Assembly (NCBI GenBank): GCA_964429795.1
Contig: CAYSCW010000039.1
Location: 1 to 24,157, forward strand
Direction: 5' to 3'
Origin: CAYSCW01 sp964429795
GTDB lineage: Bacteria > Acidobacteriota > Aminicenantia > Aminicenantales > Aminicenantaceae
DNA: 24,157 nt
Shown here: piece by piece, positions 15,304-22,532 of the stretch
Position numbering within the stretch: position 1 is the stretch's first letter
Layout of the letters: each line of letters starts with the position of its first letter
The notes under the pieces: generated by a model
Databases searched by the model: none
Told to the model about the DNA's origin: nothing
What the model saw: only the letters and a program-made list of their open reading frames with translations
Program-made: the position numbers and the translations under genes

Positions 15304-15840
15304 ATGCTCAAGCGCGCAAAGGAAAAAATATACGAAGTGAAGGATTTTCCCAAGCCTGGAATCGGATTCAAAGACATAACCCCTTTGATCGAGGATGCCC
15401 ATTGTTACAACTATGTGATTGAGAGAATCGCATCCTGGGCAAAAAAGAAAAAACCTCAAATGGTCGCCGGTATCGAATCCAGAGGTTTTCTCTTTGCCGC
15501 CCCTGTAGCCCATAAATTAGGAGTCGGTATCACCATCATCCGAAAAAAGGGAAAACTTCCCAGAAAAACAGTCTGTGTCAGGGCTCCCAACGAGTATGCT
15601 GTGGAATACTTTGAAATCCACGCAGACAGCATTCGTCCCTCACAGCGGGTGCTCATCATCGATGATTTGATAGCCACAGGTTCTTCTTCTGTAAGTGCTA
15701 TCGATCTGGTGAAAAAAATTGGAGGCGAAGTGGTCGGTTTCGCTGCTATCGTAGAGTTGGCTTTTCTAAGAGGTGTCGAATGCATCAAGAAGGCACATCC
15801 TGATGTGGAGATTTTCACCCTGATCCAGTTTGATAAGTAA
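15304..15840 (+). CDS. apt: Adenine phosphoribosyltransferase
   Basis: A 178-residue cytoplasmic enzyme that makes AMP from adenine and PRPP. KDFPKPGIGFKDITPLI (13-29) and GIESRGFLFAAPVA (56-69) are hallmarks of Apt, and VLIIDDLIATGSS (116-128) is the PRPP-binding loop. I place the start at the ATG at 15304, with AAGGTGG 7 nt upstream. An earlier TTG at 15289 is in frame but has no ribosome site. Length fits the family (~170-180). The purine permease starts 10 nt after its stop, so uptake and salvage are coupled. Xanthine/guanine use is less likely given the motifs. Confidence 0.95.
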   Translation: MLKRAKEKIYEVKDFPKPGIGFKDITPLIEDAHCYNYVIERIASWAKKKKPQMVAGIESRGFLFAAPVAHKLGVGITIIRKKGKLPRKTVCVRAPNEYAVEYFEIHADSIRPSQRVLIIDDLIATGSSSVSAIDLVKKIGGEVVGFAAIVELAFLRGVECIKKAHPDVEIFTLIQFDK

Positions 15841-15850
15841 GGGGAGAAAG

Positions 15851-17176
15851 ATGAGGCATTTTCTCAACCGTTTCTTCAGACTCGAAGAAAATAAGACTTC
15901 TTTCCGCATGGAAATGTTGGGCGGAACCACCACTTTCATGACCATGTCTTATATCATTTTTGTTCAGCCTGCCGTCCTCTCTGCTGCCGGTATGGATAAA
16001 GGAGCGGTCATGTTTGCCACCTGTATTTCTTCTGCTCTGGCAACTCTTCTGATGGGGATTCTGGCAAAATATCCGATCGCGCTTGCTCCAGCTATGGGGC
16101 ACAATGTTTTTTTTGCTGTTATTGTCTGCGGTACCATGGGCTATTCCTGGCAGGTGGCATTAGGTGCTGTTTTCATTTCTGGAACCATTTTTGTCATCCT
16201 CTCAGCATTGGGAGTTTGGGATACCTTGGTCGCCTCTGTTCCTGATTCCCTAAAGCATGCCATCGCTGTGGGTATTGGGCTCTTTATTGCTCTTATCGGC
16301 CTAGAATATGGAGGCCTGGTAGTGGATGCGCCAGGAGTTTTAATCGGTTTGGGAGACCTGACAAGTAAACCTGTCGCCTTGGTTCTTCTTGGGGTGGTTT
16401 TGATATCCATTCTGATGGCCTTGAGAGTGCATGGAGCCATTCTCATAGGAATCCTGGCCACTGCCCTTCTTGGCATTCCTTTGGGTATAGTCAAATACCA
16501 TGGAATAATCGCACCTCCTCCCAGCGTGACCCCTACTCTTTTTAAACTCGATATTCTAGGAGCCCTCAACGCAGGTCTTATCACCGTTGTCTTTATCTTT
16601 TTCTTCCTCGATCTTTTCGATACCATGGGCACATTAATCGGTGTCAGTGGTCCGGCTGGTTTTTTAAAAAAGGGAAAACTTCCCAGGGCAAACCAGGCCA
16701 TGCTTTCCGACGCCATCGGAACTGTGGGAGGAGCTCTCCTGGGTACATCCACGGTGACGAGTTATATCGAGAGCGTCACCGGCATTTCTCAGGGAGCAAG
16801 GACTGGCCTTGCCAACATCTTTACATCCTTCTTTTTTTTGGTGGCTCTATTTTTTAGCCCCTTAGCCGAGATGATTGGGGGTGAGTATATTTATAATGGA
16901 CTGGTTCTAAGACCTGTTGTCGCTGCTCCTTTGATCGTTGTCGGTTATCTGATGATGAAGTGCGTTACCCGAATCAACTGGGAGGATTTGACTGAAGCCA
17001 TACCCGCTTTTCTGACCATCATCATCATGCCTTTGACGCTGAGTATCACAGAAGGTATCGCTTTCGGTTTTATATCCTACTCCATCCTTAAGCTTTCCAC
17101 AGGTAAAGGAAAGGATGTGCACTGGTTGATCTATCTGTTTTCATTTCTCTTTATTATCCGTTACCTGGTCAAGTGA
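15851..17176 (+). CDS. NCS2/AzgA-type purine (adenine/guanine/hypoxanthine) permease
   Basis: A 441-residue inner-membrane transporter with about 12-14 hydrophobic segments. The AzgA/PbuG branch is shown by RFFRLEENKTSFRMEMLGGTT near the start in two abutting motifs, APAMGHNVFF, FLDLFDTMGTLIGVSG and ESVTGISQGARTGLANI. PbuG-type proteins often have GLNAFF where this has GHNVFF, a variant that may shift substrate choice. I chose the ATG at 15851 with AAGGGGAG upstream over an earlier in-frame ATG at 15830 that overlaps apt. It follows apt by 10 nt. Adenine is the simplest guess for the substrate, from that pairing. Confidence 0.92.
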   Translation: MRHFLNRFFRLEENKTSFRMEMLGGTTTFMTMSYIIFVQPAVLSAAGMDKGAVMFATCISSALATLLMGILAKYPIALAPAMGHNVFFAVIVCGTMGYSWQVALGAVFISGTIFVILSALGVWDTLVASVPDSLKHAIAVGIGLFIALIGLEYGGLVVDAPGVLIGLGDLTSKPVALVLLGVVLISILMALRVHGAILIGILATALLGIPLGIVKYHGIIAPPPSVTPTLFKLDILGALNAGLITVVFIFFFLDLFDTMGTLIGVSGPAGFLKKGKLPRANQAMLSDAIGTVGGALLGTSTVTSYIESVTGISQGARTGLANIFTSFFFLVALFFSPLAEMIGGEYIYNGLVLRPVVAAPLIVVGYLMMKCVTRINWEDLTEAIPAFLTIIIMPLTLSITEGIAFGFISYSILKLSTGKGKDVHWLIYLFSFLFIIRYLVK

Positions 17177-17369
17177 CAGAAGACTTGAGAAACCCAGCAG
17201 GCGGAAACGTGCTTATTCCAGATCATAAATATTGAGAATTGTGCGCGGTAAAAATGTTGAGGAGAAGATACACTGATAGAATTGAAAAGACGTCCTCAAC
17301 GAAGAAAGGTTGTCGAATGGATAGATTCCTCTGTCAGATTTTTACCTTAGAAATAGAAAGGTGGGAGAA

Positions 17370-19133
17370 ATGAAAATAGCTAAATGCATCCTTGTCTTCT
17401 TTGTCGTGATTCTGGCCTTTTCCTGTGCCAGAGTCGTGCATGAAACCCGATTGTCCTATGGCCCTTCAGAAGCAAGGTGGGTCAAGAAAGTGATGTCCAA
17501 GATGACTCTGGAGGAAAAAATCGGGCAGATGGTGGTCTGCTCCTATTCAGGGCGCTTCCTCAACCGTGAGAGTGAAGAAATGAAGGCCTTGGAATCTCTT
17601 GTTTTGAAACGGAAGATAGGCGGCTTGATTCTCTATGGAGGCAATGTCTATGAAACAGCTCTCCTGACCAACAGGCTCCAGAATTTATCCGAAATTCCCC
17701 TTCTGATCGCCTCAGATCTGGAAAGAGGCCTTGGAAACCAGATTGATGGTGCCATCCAATTTCCTCCTCTGATGGCCCTTGGAGCTATAGGAGCCGAGGA
17801 GCAGGCTTACCTCATGGGAAAGGTGACAGCCATTGAGGGAAGGGCCGTGGGCATTCACCTGACCTATGCCCCTGTAGTGGATGTTAACATCAATCCGGAT
17901 AATCCGATTATCAACGTGCGGTCTTTTGGAGAAGATCCTGAACAGGTCAGCCGCCTGGCAGCGGCCTTCATCAGGGGATGCCAGGAAAATGGTCTTTTGG
18001 CCACAGCCAAACATTTTCCCGGCCATGGGGACACAGATATGGATTCACACAGCGAGCTTCCTACGGTTACCGGAGACGCTGAACGTCTGGAGAGAGTGGA
18101 GCTCTTTCCCTTCCGGAAGGCTGTGGAAGCAGGGGTTTCGGTCATCATGACAGCCCATATTAATTTTCCTGCTCTTGACCCCACACCAGGCATGCCTGCC
18201 ACCCTCTCTCAGCGGATTTTATCGGATCTTCTAAGGCGTGAGATGGGATTCAAAGGGCTGCTGGTCACAGATGCCATGGACATGGGTGGAATTACCACAC
18301 TCTATTCGCCTGAGGAGGCTGCTGTAAAGGCAGTTCAGGCCGGGGTGGATATGATTCTAAAATCCCCAGAGCAAGAGGCGGTGATGGATGCGCTTATTCA
18401 GGCTGCAAGAAAGGGAGAGATCAGAGCGGCAAGAATCGATGAGTCGGTAAGAAGAATTCTGGAGGCCAAAGCAAGGTTAGGACTGCATAAAAATAGATTG
18501 GTCAGCATAGAGAGACTGGATAAAGTCATAGCCGCCAGGCAGCATCTTGATCTTGCTCAGCATATGTTTGAGAATTCCATTACCCTGGTTAAGAATGAGA
18601 ATCAGATTCTTCCTCTTCCTGAATCGGGGATGAAAATCGCTGTCCTGTCTTTGAGCAGCGATCCAGGAAGATACTTTGCTGGAAGACCTCTTATTGAAGA
18701 GATGGAAGAGAGGGACCTCAATATTTCCAGCTTTTATGCGGACGCTTTCACAGGAGAGAAGTACCTCAAAGAAGGGATGGAAAAAGCTATGGAGGCAGAT
18801 GTGATAATATTTGCCCTCTTTTCTGTCACTCAAGCCTGGAAAGGAAGTGTGGGCCTTAATGAGAATCATATTCAGATGATTAAGGAAGCCGCTGCAGGTT
18901 CAATTCCTGTTATTGTCATTTCCTTTGGAAGCCCTTATTTTATAAGAAATTTTCCTGAAATAGATTCTTACATCTGTGCCTACAGATGGAGCAGCGAAGC
19001 TCAGATAACAGCAGTCAAAGCCCTTTTTGGAGAGATCGACCTTGTAGGCCGGTTGCCGGTCACAATTCCGGAGCTTTATCCTATGGGTCACGGTATACGC
19101 TTGCCTAAGAAAATATCTTCTTCTCAAGATTGA
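17370..19133 (+). CDS. GH3 beta-N-acetylhexosaminidase (NagZ-like) lipoprotein
   Basis: A 587-residue glycoside hydrolase family 3 protein, probably releasing GlcNAc from muropeptides. The signal sequence ends LAFSC-A, so Cys19 is a likely lipid anchor. The catalytic domain shows SDLERG, NPIINVRSFGEDP, KHFPGHGDT (214-222) and DSH with H227, the Asp-His acid/base pair of NagZ enzymes, then VTDAMDMGG with nucleophile D301. A C-terminal GH3 domain follows from ~400. The two-domain lipoprotein plan recalls Bacillus NagZ (YbbD) more than the single-domain cytoplasmic E. coli enzyme. I chose ATG 17370, behind AAGGTGGGAG, over the GTG at 17361. Confidence 0.92.
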   Translation: MKIAKCILVFFVVILAFSCARVVHETRLSYGPSEARWVKKVMSKMTLEEKIGQMVVCSYSGRFLNRESEEMKALESLVLKRKIGGLILYGGNVYETALLTNRLQNLSEIPLLIASDLERGLGNQIDGAIQFPPLMALGAIGAEEQAYLMGKVTAIEGRAVGIHLTYAPVVDVNINPDNPIINVRSFGEDPEQVSRLAAAFIRGCQENGLLATAKHFPGHGDTDMDSHSELPTVTGDAERLERVELFPFRKAVEAGVSVIMTAHINFPALDPTPGMPATLSQRILSDLLRREMGFKGLLVTDAMDMGGITTLYSPEEAAVKAVQAGVDMILKSPEQEAVMDALIQAARKGEIRAARIDESVRRILEAKARLGLHKNRLVSIERLDKVIAARQHLDLAQHMFENSITLVKNENQILPLPESGMKIAVLSLSSDPGRYFAGRPLIEEMEERDLNISSFYADAFTGEKYLKEGMEKAMEADVIIFALFSVTQAWKGSVGLNENHIQMIKEAAAGSIPVIVISFGSPYFIRNFPEIDSYICAYRWSSEAQITAVKALFGEIDLVGRLPVTIPELYPMGHGIRLPKKISSSQD

Positions 19134-19158
19134 CCCAGATTCTTGATAGGAACCGACG

Positions 19159-19404
19159 CTACGACTTTCTCAGCTTGCCTGCTAACCCTGCCAGCAAAAG
19201 GATAAGACCTATGGGCCATATTCCCCAGTTTTTACTCACTAATCCGGTTATGAACCAGATAGCTCCAAGACCTATCAAAATATCATAGTCTTTTGCTCTT
19301 GATTTGGCTTCGGATTTTTTCCTCCCAGCAAGGAGATAAACAATACCGATCAAGGCCGAAGCTAAAGCAATCACATGGGGAATGAGTGAGGTTACATTAT
19401 CCAT
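19159..19404 (-). CDS. Small membrane protein, function unknown
   Basis: An 81-residue frame with hydrophobic segments at about 7-26, 42-58 and 60-76, separated by a Lys/Arg/Glu-rich cytosolic loop (GRKKSEAKSRAKDYD). I do not recognise a family. The regular hydrophobic pattern, Gly-rich helices and a promoter-like sequence upstream support a real gene. The ribosome site is weak. It is convergent with the GH3 gene (25 nt between stops) and lies 113 nt downstream of the glycosyltransferase on the same strand. Confidence 0.6.
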   Translation of the reverse strand: MDNVTSLIPHVIALASALIGIVYLLAGRKKSEAKSRAKDYDILIGLGAIWFITGLVSKNWGIWPIGLILLLAGLAGKLRKS

Positions 19405-19453
19405 AGGGCTTTGTCTTTTCTCTTATGCATCCCATATTTGAATGGAGATGTTA

Positions 19454-19483
19454 ATCATAGGAAAATTTTTGGAAAGAAAACAA
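19454..19483 (-). promoter_or_regulatory. Possible promoter for the small membrane protein
   Basis: Minus strand TTGTTT (19478-19483), an 18-nt spacer and TATGAT (19454-19459). The predicted start near 19447 gives a leader of about 43 nt. Confidence 0.4.
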
Positions 19484-19517
19484 GAAAAAGAATCAGAAGT
19501 ACGACATATAGGGATTT

Positions 19518-20831
19518 TTAGTCTCTTTTGTCCCAGTTTTCGACCAAGTATGGCTTGAGTTTTTCAAACTCGAGGGAGATTTTCTCGATCTCCTTTTCTG
19601 CTTCTTGATTGTTCATATCTTTGGTATGAAGAACAAAAGAAGCGATAAAACCGAAATAGAGAGAAATCATGGATTCAAGGACCAAAGGCAGACTCATTTC
19701 TATAAAGATGTGCTTAAATCGATGGTAAAAAAGAATGTAGTCATAGATGATCTTAGCCCAGAGATGGGGGGAGAAGACAAATTTATTCCTGGAAAGGTTA
19801 AAAATATTTTCTAAAGATCGATGAGTGTCCTGTTTTAAGACTTCCTGCCAGATACAGTTGAATTTCTTGATTCCACTGTGGAAGCTGTGGAAGAGCTCGC
19901 CAAATTCTTGAGACACTTCCTCAGGGATAACACTGGCTTGGAATCCAAACGTAGGCAGCTCAATGCTGCCTTTGATTTTTTCCCAGACATCGTCGTTTTC
20001 TTCCACCAGCGAGAATATGGTTCCGATAATCTGTTTAAACATGGGTGCTAGTGTCCTGACGCTTTTAGGATTATGGATTTTGGCGCCGAGGAAAGATTGG
20101 CAGATTTTGAAGCCGTTGGCCAGAGCTACGGTCGTCATCCAGATGTCGATGCCGTAATAGGCAACATCCGTATCCCAGATGTCTTTTTCGATATAATGTT
20201 TGAGCACATTTGCTGAAAACCCGAACTCTCCTCCAATGGGCTGACGGATCCTTTGTCCGTAAAGAGCTCTGGTCAGAGGATAGATGAGGGAATTGGTGAT
20301 TGTCCCATCGTACCTGTGGCGGGTATAAAGGGGAGCGACATAATCGAATTTCTTGAAAATAACCGGTCCACCCAAGAGTTGGATCCATTCCGGGGTGATG
20401 GAGCGCAGGTCAGAATCGACCACCACCACGGCTTTGACTTTCAGCTCATGGGCAATTTCAAAGATTCTCCGGAAGGCTTTGCCTTTTCCCGGTGTGCCTC
20501 TGAAGGTTGTCACCATTTCTGCAATGGGAGTGTGAAGGCTCCGGGTATAAGGATGAGATTCGTGGGCGATGAGAATGGTTTCCAGTTCTTTATAATCATC
20601 CATGCTGTTACGGACGATTTTCCTGGTGTTATCAGTAGATCCACAATCGGAGTTGACGATGACGCTTTTAAATGTGGGAAAATATTTGGTCAGGCCGAGC
20701 CGGACAGCTTTAATGACATGGCCGATCGTATTATCTGTATTGTAGCTGGGAATACCAACCAGGATATCGGCTTTTTTGATTTTTTCGACTTTTTCGGCTG
20801 TTTTGAGAGTTAGTATGGACTTTTTATTCAT
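19518..20831 (-). CDS. GT-A glycosyltransferase, mannosylglycerate/glucosylglycerate-synthase-like
   Basis: A 437-residue cytoplasmic transferase. The N-terminal GT-A fold has ADILVGIPSYN (21-31), a GKGKAF loop (115-120), the metal-binding D139-S-D141 (VVVVDSDLRS), QPIGGEFGF (197-205), GIDIW (227-231) and H253. DxD, then QP-GGE, then GID is the pattern I know from Rhodothermus mannosylglycerate synthase (GT78). A single-step synthase of glucosyl- or mannosylglycerate is therefore the best guess, but a general family-2 transferase remains possible. I prefer ATG 20831 (MNKKSIL...); ATG 20858 is in frame. Neither has a nearby Shine-Dalgarno, although a perfect one sits unused farther upstream. 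It is divergent from the GpgS-like gene. Confidence 0.8.
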   Translation of the reverse strand: MNKKSILTLKTAEKVEKIKKADILVGIPSYNTDNTIGHVIKAVRLGLTKYFPTFKSVIVNSDCGSTDNTRKIVRNSMDDYKELETILIAHESHPYTRSLHTPIAEMVTTFRGTPGKGKAFRRIFEIAHELKVKAVVVVDSDLRSITPEWIQLLGGPVIFKKFDYVAPLYTRHRYDGTITNSLIYPLTRALYGQRIRQPIGGEFGFSANVLKHYIEKDIWDTDVAYYGIDIWMTTVALANGFKICQSFLGAKIHNPKSVRTLAPMFKQIIGTIFSLVEENDDVWEKIKGSIELPTFGFQASVIPEEVSQEFGELFHSFHSGIKKFNCIWQEVLKQDTHRSLENIFNLSRNKFVFSPHLWAKIIYDYILFYHRFKHIFIEMSLPLVLESMISLYFGFIASFVLHTKDMNNQEAEKEIEKISLEFEKLKPYLVENWDKRD

Positions 20832-20858
20832 AAATTCTGCGCAAATCTGTAAGTACAT

Positions 20859-21162
20859 TTGGAGTCTATAGAAAATATAAGTATTGAGTAAATCACCTCC
20901 TGTGGGGATTTTGGGGATGATTTTTGCTTTATTTTGTAATCCTGAGGGATGAAGGCAGGTTCATTCTCGGCAATGATGTTCAACCGGTGCTCAAACATTT
21001 GTATATGGGTATTCTGCCTCTAAAGACTATTTGAATACACCGAATCCATGATAAAATCAAGTATAATTGACAGAAAAATTTTTTTTCCCTATCATCAAAC
21101 GGGGCTAAAAAAAGAAATTTTGATCTTTAGAGTCCCTAAAAAAGCCTTTTGAAGGAGAGAAA
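20859..21162. other. Divergent intergenic region between the two glycosyltransferases
   Basis: About 300 bp. The plus-strand promoter for the GpgS-like gene is clear (21067-21095). On the minus strand a weak TTTACT/TATAGA pair lies near 20864-20895. ATCACCTCCT, the complement of a perfect Shine-Dalgarno, occurs close to 20892-20901. No gene is seen here. Confidence 0.5.
21067..21095 (+). promoter_or_regulatory. Sigma70-type promoter for the GpgS-like gene
   Basis: TTGACA (21067-21072), a 17-nt spacer and TATCAT (21090-21095, 5/6). The start would fall near 21102, giving a leader of about 60 nt that ends in AAGGAGAG before the ATG. Confidence 0.75.
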
Positions 21163-22365
21163 ATGTCGGATTTCTTCCAAAACGGAGTCATCACTACTTT
21201 TCATAGATTGGGAAATTTGAATTTAAAAAAGTTAGAGAACGAACTGAGAGATTTTTCCCGTATCAGGCCCATTGCCTTGGTTTTGCCTTCTCTTTACCGT
21301 GAATTTTCGAGCGGAGCTCTTCCAGGAATCATTGAAAAACTGAGGAGAGCCACCTATATTCATCAATTTGTACTTTGTCTGGATAAAGCTAACAAAAGTC
21401 AGTTTGGAGAGGTGAAAAAAATTTTTTCTAACAAGAAAAGGCTCACAATTATTTGGAACGATAGTCCCCGGATGAAAGAGCTTTACCAGCTTTTAGAGAA
21501 GAATGATTTTCATCCGGGGAGAGGAGGAAAAGGACGGGCCGTCTGGATTTCCTTGGGCTATGTTCTGGCTAAAGGAAAGAGCCGGGTCATTGCTGTCCAT
21601 GATTGTGACATCGTCAATTACCACAGGTCCTTACTGGCGCGGCTTTGTTATCCTGTGGCCTCTCCTCATTCTGAGTATGAATTTTGCAAAGGTTACTACA
21701 GTCGAGTGACAAGCAAGATGTATGGTCGGGCCACCCGTCTCTTCTTTACTCCTTTCATTCGTGCCCTGGAAAAAATGCTGGGTTATCTTCCTTTTCTTGT
21801 CTACCTGGACAGCTTCCGCTATGCTTTGTCTGGCGAGATAGCCTTGCGCAGGGATCTTGCTCTAGCTTTGAATATCCCCAGCGATTGGGGATTGGAAGTG
21901 ACCACCCTGGCTGAGGTTTACCGCAACATGGCTCTTAATAGGATTTGCCAGGTGGATATAGCCGATACATATGAACACAAGCATCAGGAATTGATTCCTG
22001 ACGATCCCGAAAGAGGAATCATGAAGATGATCATAGATATTGCAAAATCCATTTTTCGAACTCTGGCTACTGAGGGTGTTCAGTTTTCAGAGGGTTTCTT
22101 TAAGACGCTGAGCAGTATCTATTTGCGGATCGCCCAGGAAACTGTGGTGCGATACGAGAATGATGCCGCTATCAATGGTCTTGAATTTGATAGGCACGCT
22201 GAATCTTTGTGTGTGGAGGCGTTTGCTGAAGGAATAAAGAAGGCAGGAGCTGTTTTCTGGGAGAATCCTTCTGGAGCGGTCCGTCTTCCCAACTGGCACA
22301 GAGTGACCGCTGCTCTACCTGATTTCTTCGATCTGCTCATGGAGGCAGTGGAAGAAGATAATTAA
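21163..22365 (+). CDS. gpgS: Glucosyl-3-phosphoglycerate synthase-like glycosyltransferase
   Basis: A 400-residue GT-A transferase. Features that recall GpgS (GT81) are IALVLPSLYREF (37-48), GRGGKGRAVW (119-128), the metal site H146-D147-C-D149-I, a mid segment YALSGEIALRRDLA (220-233), DWGLEVTTLAEV (241-252) and H272/H274 in TYEHKHQ. GpgS makes glucosyl-3-phosphoglycerate, which the phosphatase GpgP converts to glucosylglycerate, a compatible solute. No phosphatase is in the window. The C-terminal ~120 residues are helical. The start has AAGGAG and a strong promoter upstream. Mannosyl transfer cannot be excluded by reading alone. Confidence 0.82.
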   Translation: MSDFFQNGVITTFHRLGNLNLKKLENELRDFSRIRPIALVLPSLYREFSSGALPGIIEKLRRATYIHQFVLCLDKANKSQFGEVKKIFSNKKRLTIIWNDSPRMKELYQLLEKNDFHPGRGGKGRAVWISLGYVLAKGKSRVIAVHDCDIVNYHRSLLARLCYPVASPHSEYEFCKGYYSRVTSKMYGRATRLFFTPFIRALEKMLGYLPFLVYLDSFRYALSGEIALRRDLALALNIPSDWGLEVTTLAEVYRNMALNRICQVDIADTYEHKHQELIPDDPERGIMKMIIDIAKSIFRTLATEGVQFSEGFFKTLSSIYLRIAQETVVRYENDAAINGLEFDRHAESLCVEAFAEGIKKAGAVFWENPSGAVRLPNWHRVTAALPDFFDLLMEAVEEDN

Positions 22366-22380
22366 AGACGGATGGAGAGC

Positions 22381-22442
22381 AACCGATGCGTCGTTACCTA
22401 ACTGGATGTAATATCTTCACTCATCACAGAAATAAAAATGCT
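22381..22442 (+). repeat. 62-bp intergenic repeat, copy B (before the efflux adaptor)
   Basis: Begins AACCGA 15 nt after the GpgS-like stop, contains TACCTAACT and AATATCTTCACTCATCAC (22410-22427, exact match to copy A), and ends AAAATGCT. CGGATG sits 12 nt before AACCGA, as in copy A. TTGACA follows after 11 nt. Confidence 0.82.
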
Positions 22443-22453
22443 GTAGGTGAGAG

Positions 22454-22482
22454 TTGACATTTTTGAGCATCGTCAATAATAT
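22454..22482 (+). promoter_or_regulatory. Sigma70-type promoter for the efflux adaptor gene
   Basis: TTGACA (22454-22459), 17 nt, then TAATAT (22477-22482, 4/6). TATGAT at 22480 is an alternative -10 but with a 20-nt spacer. TTGAC-N13-GTCAA forms an inverted repeat here, as at the plsY promoter. Confidence 0.6.
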
Positions 22483-22532
22483 GATGAAAGAATCATTGTA
22501 AAGGGGATGGTTAAAGGAGTGGAGAGACAAAA

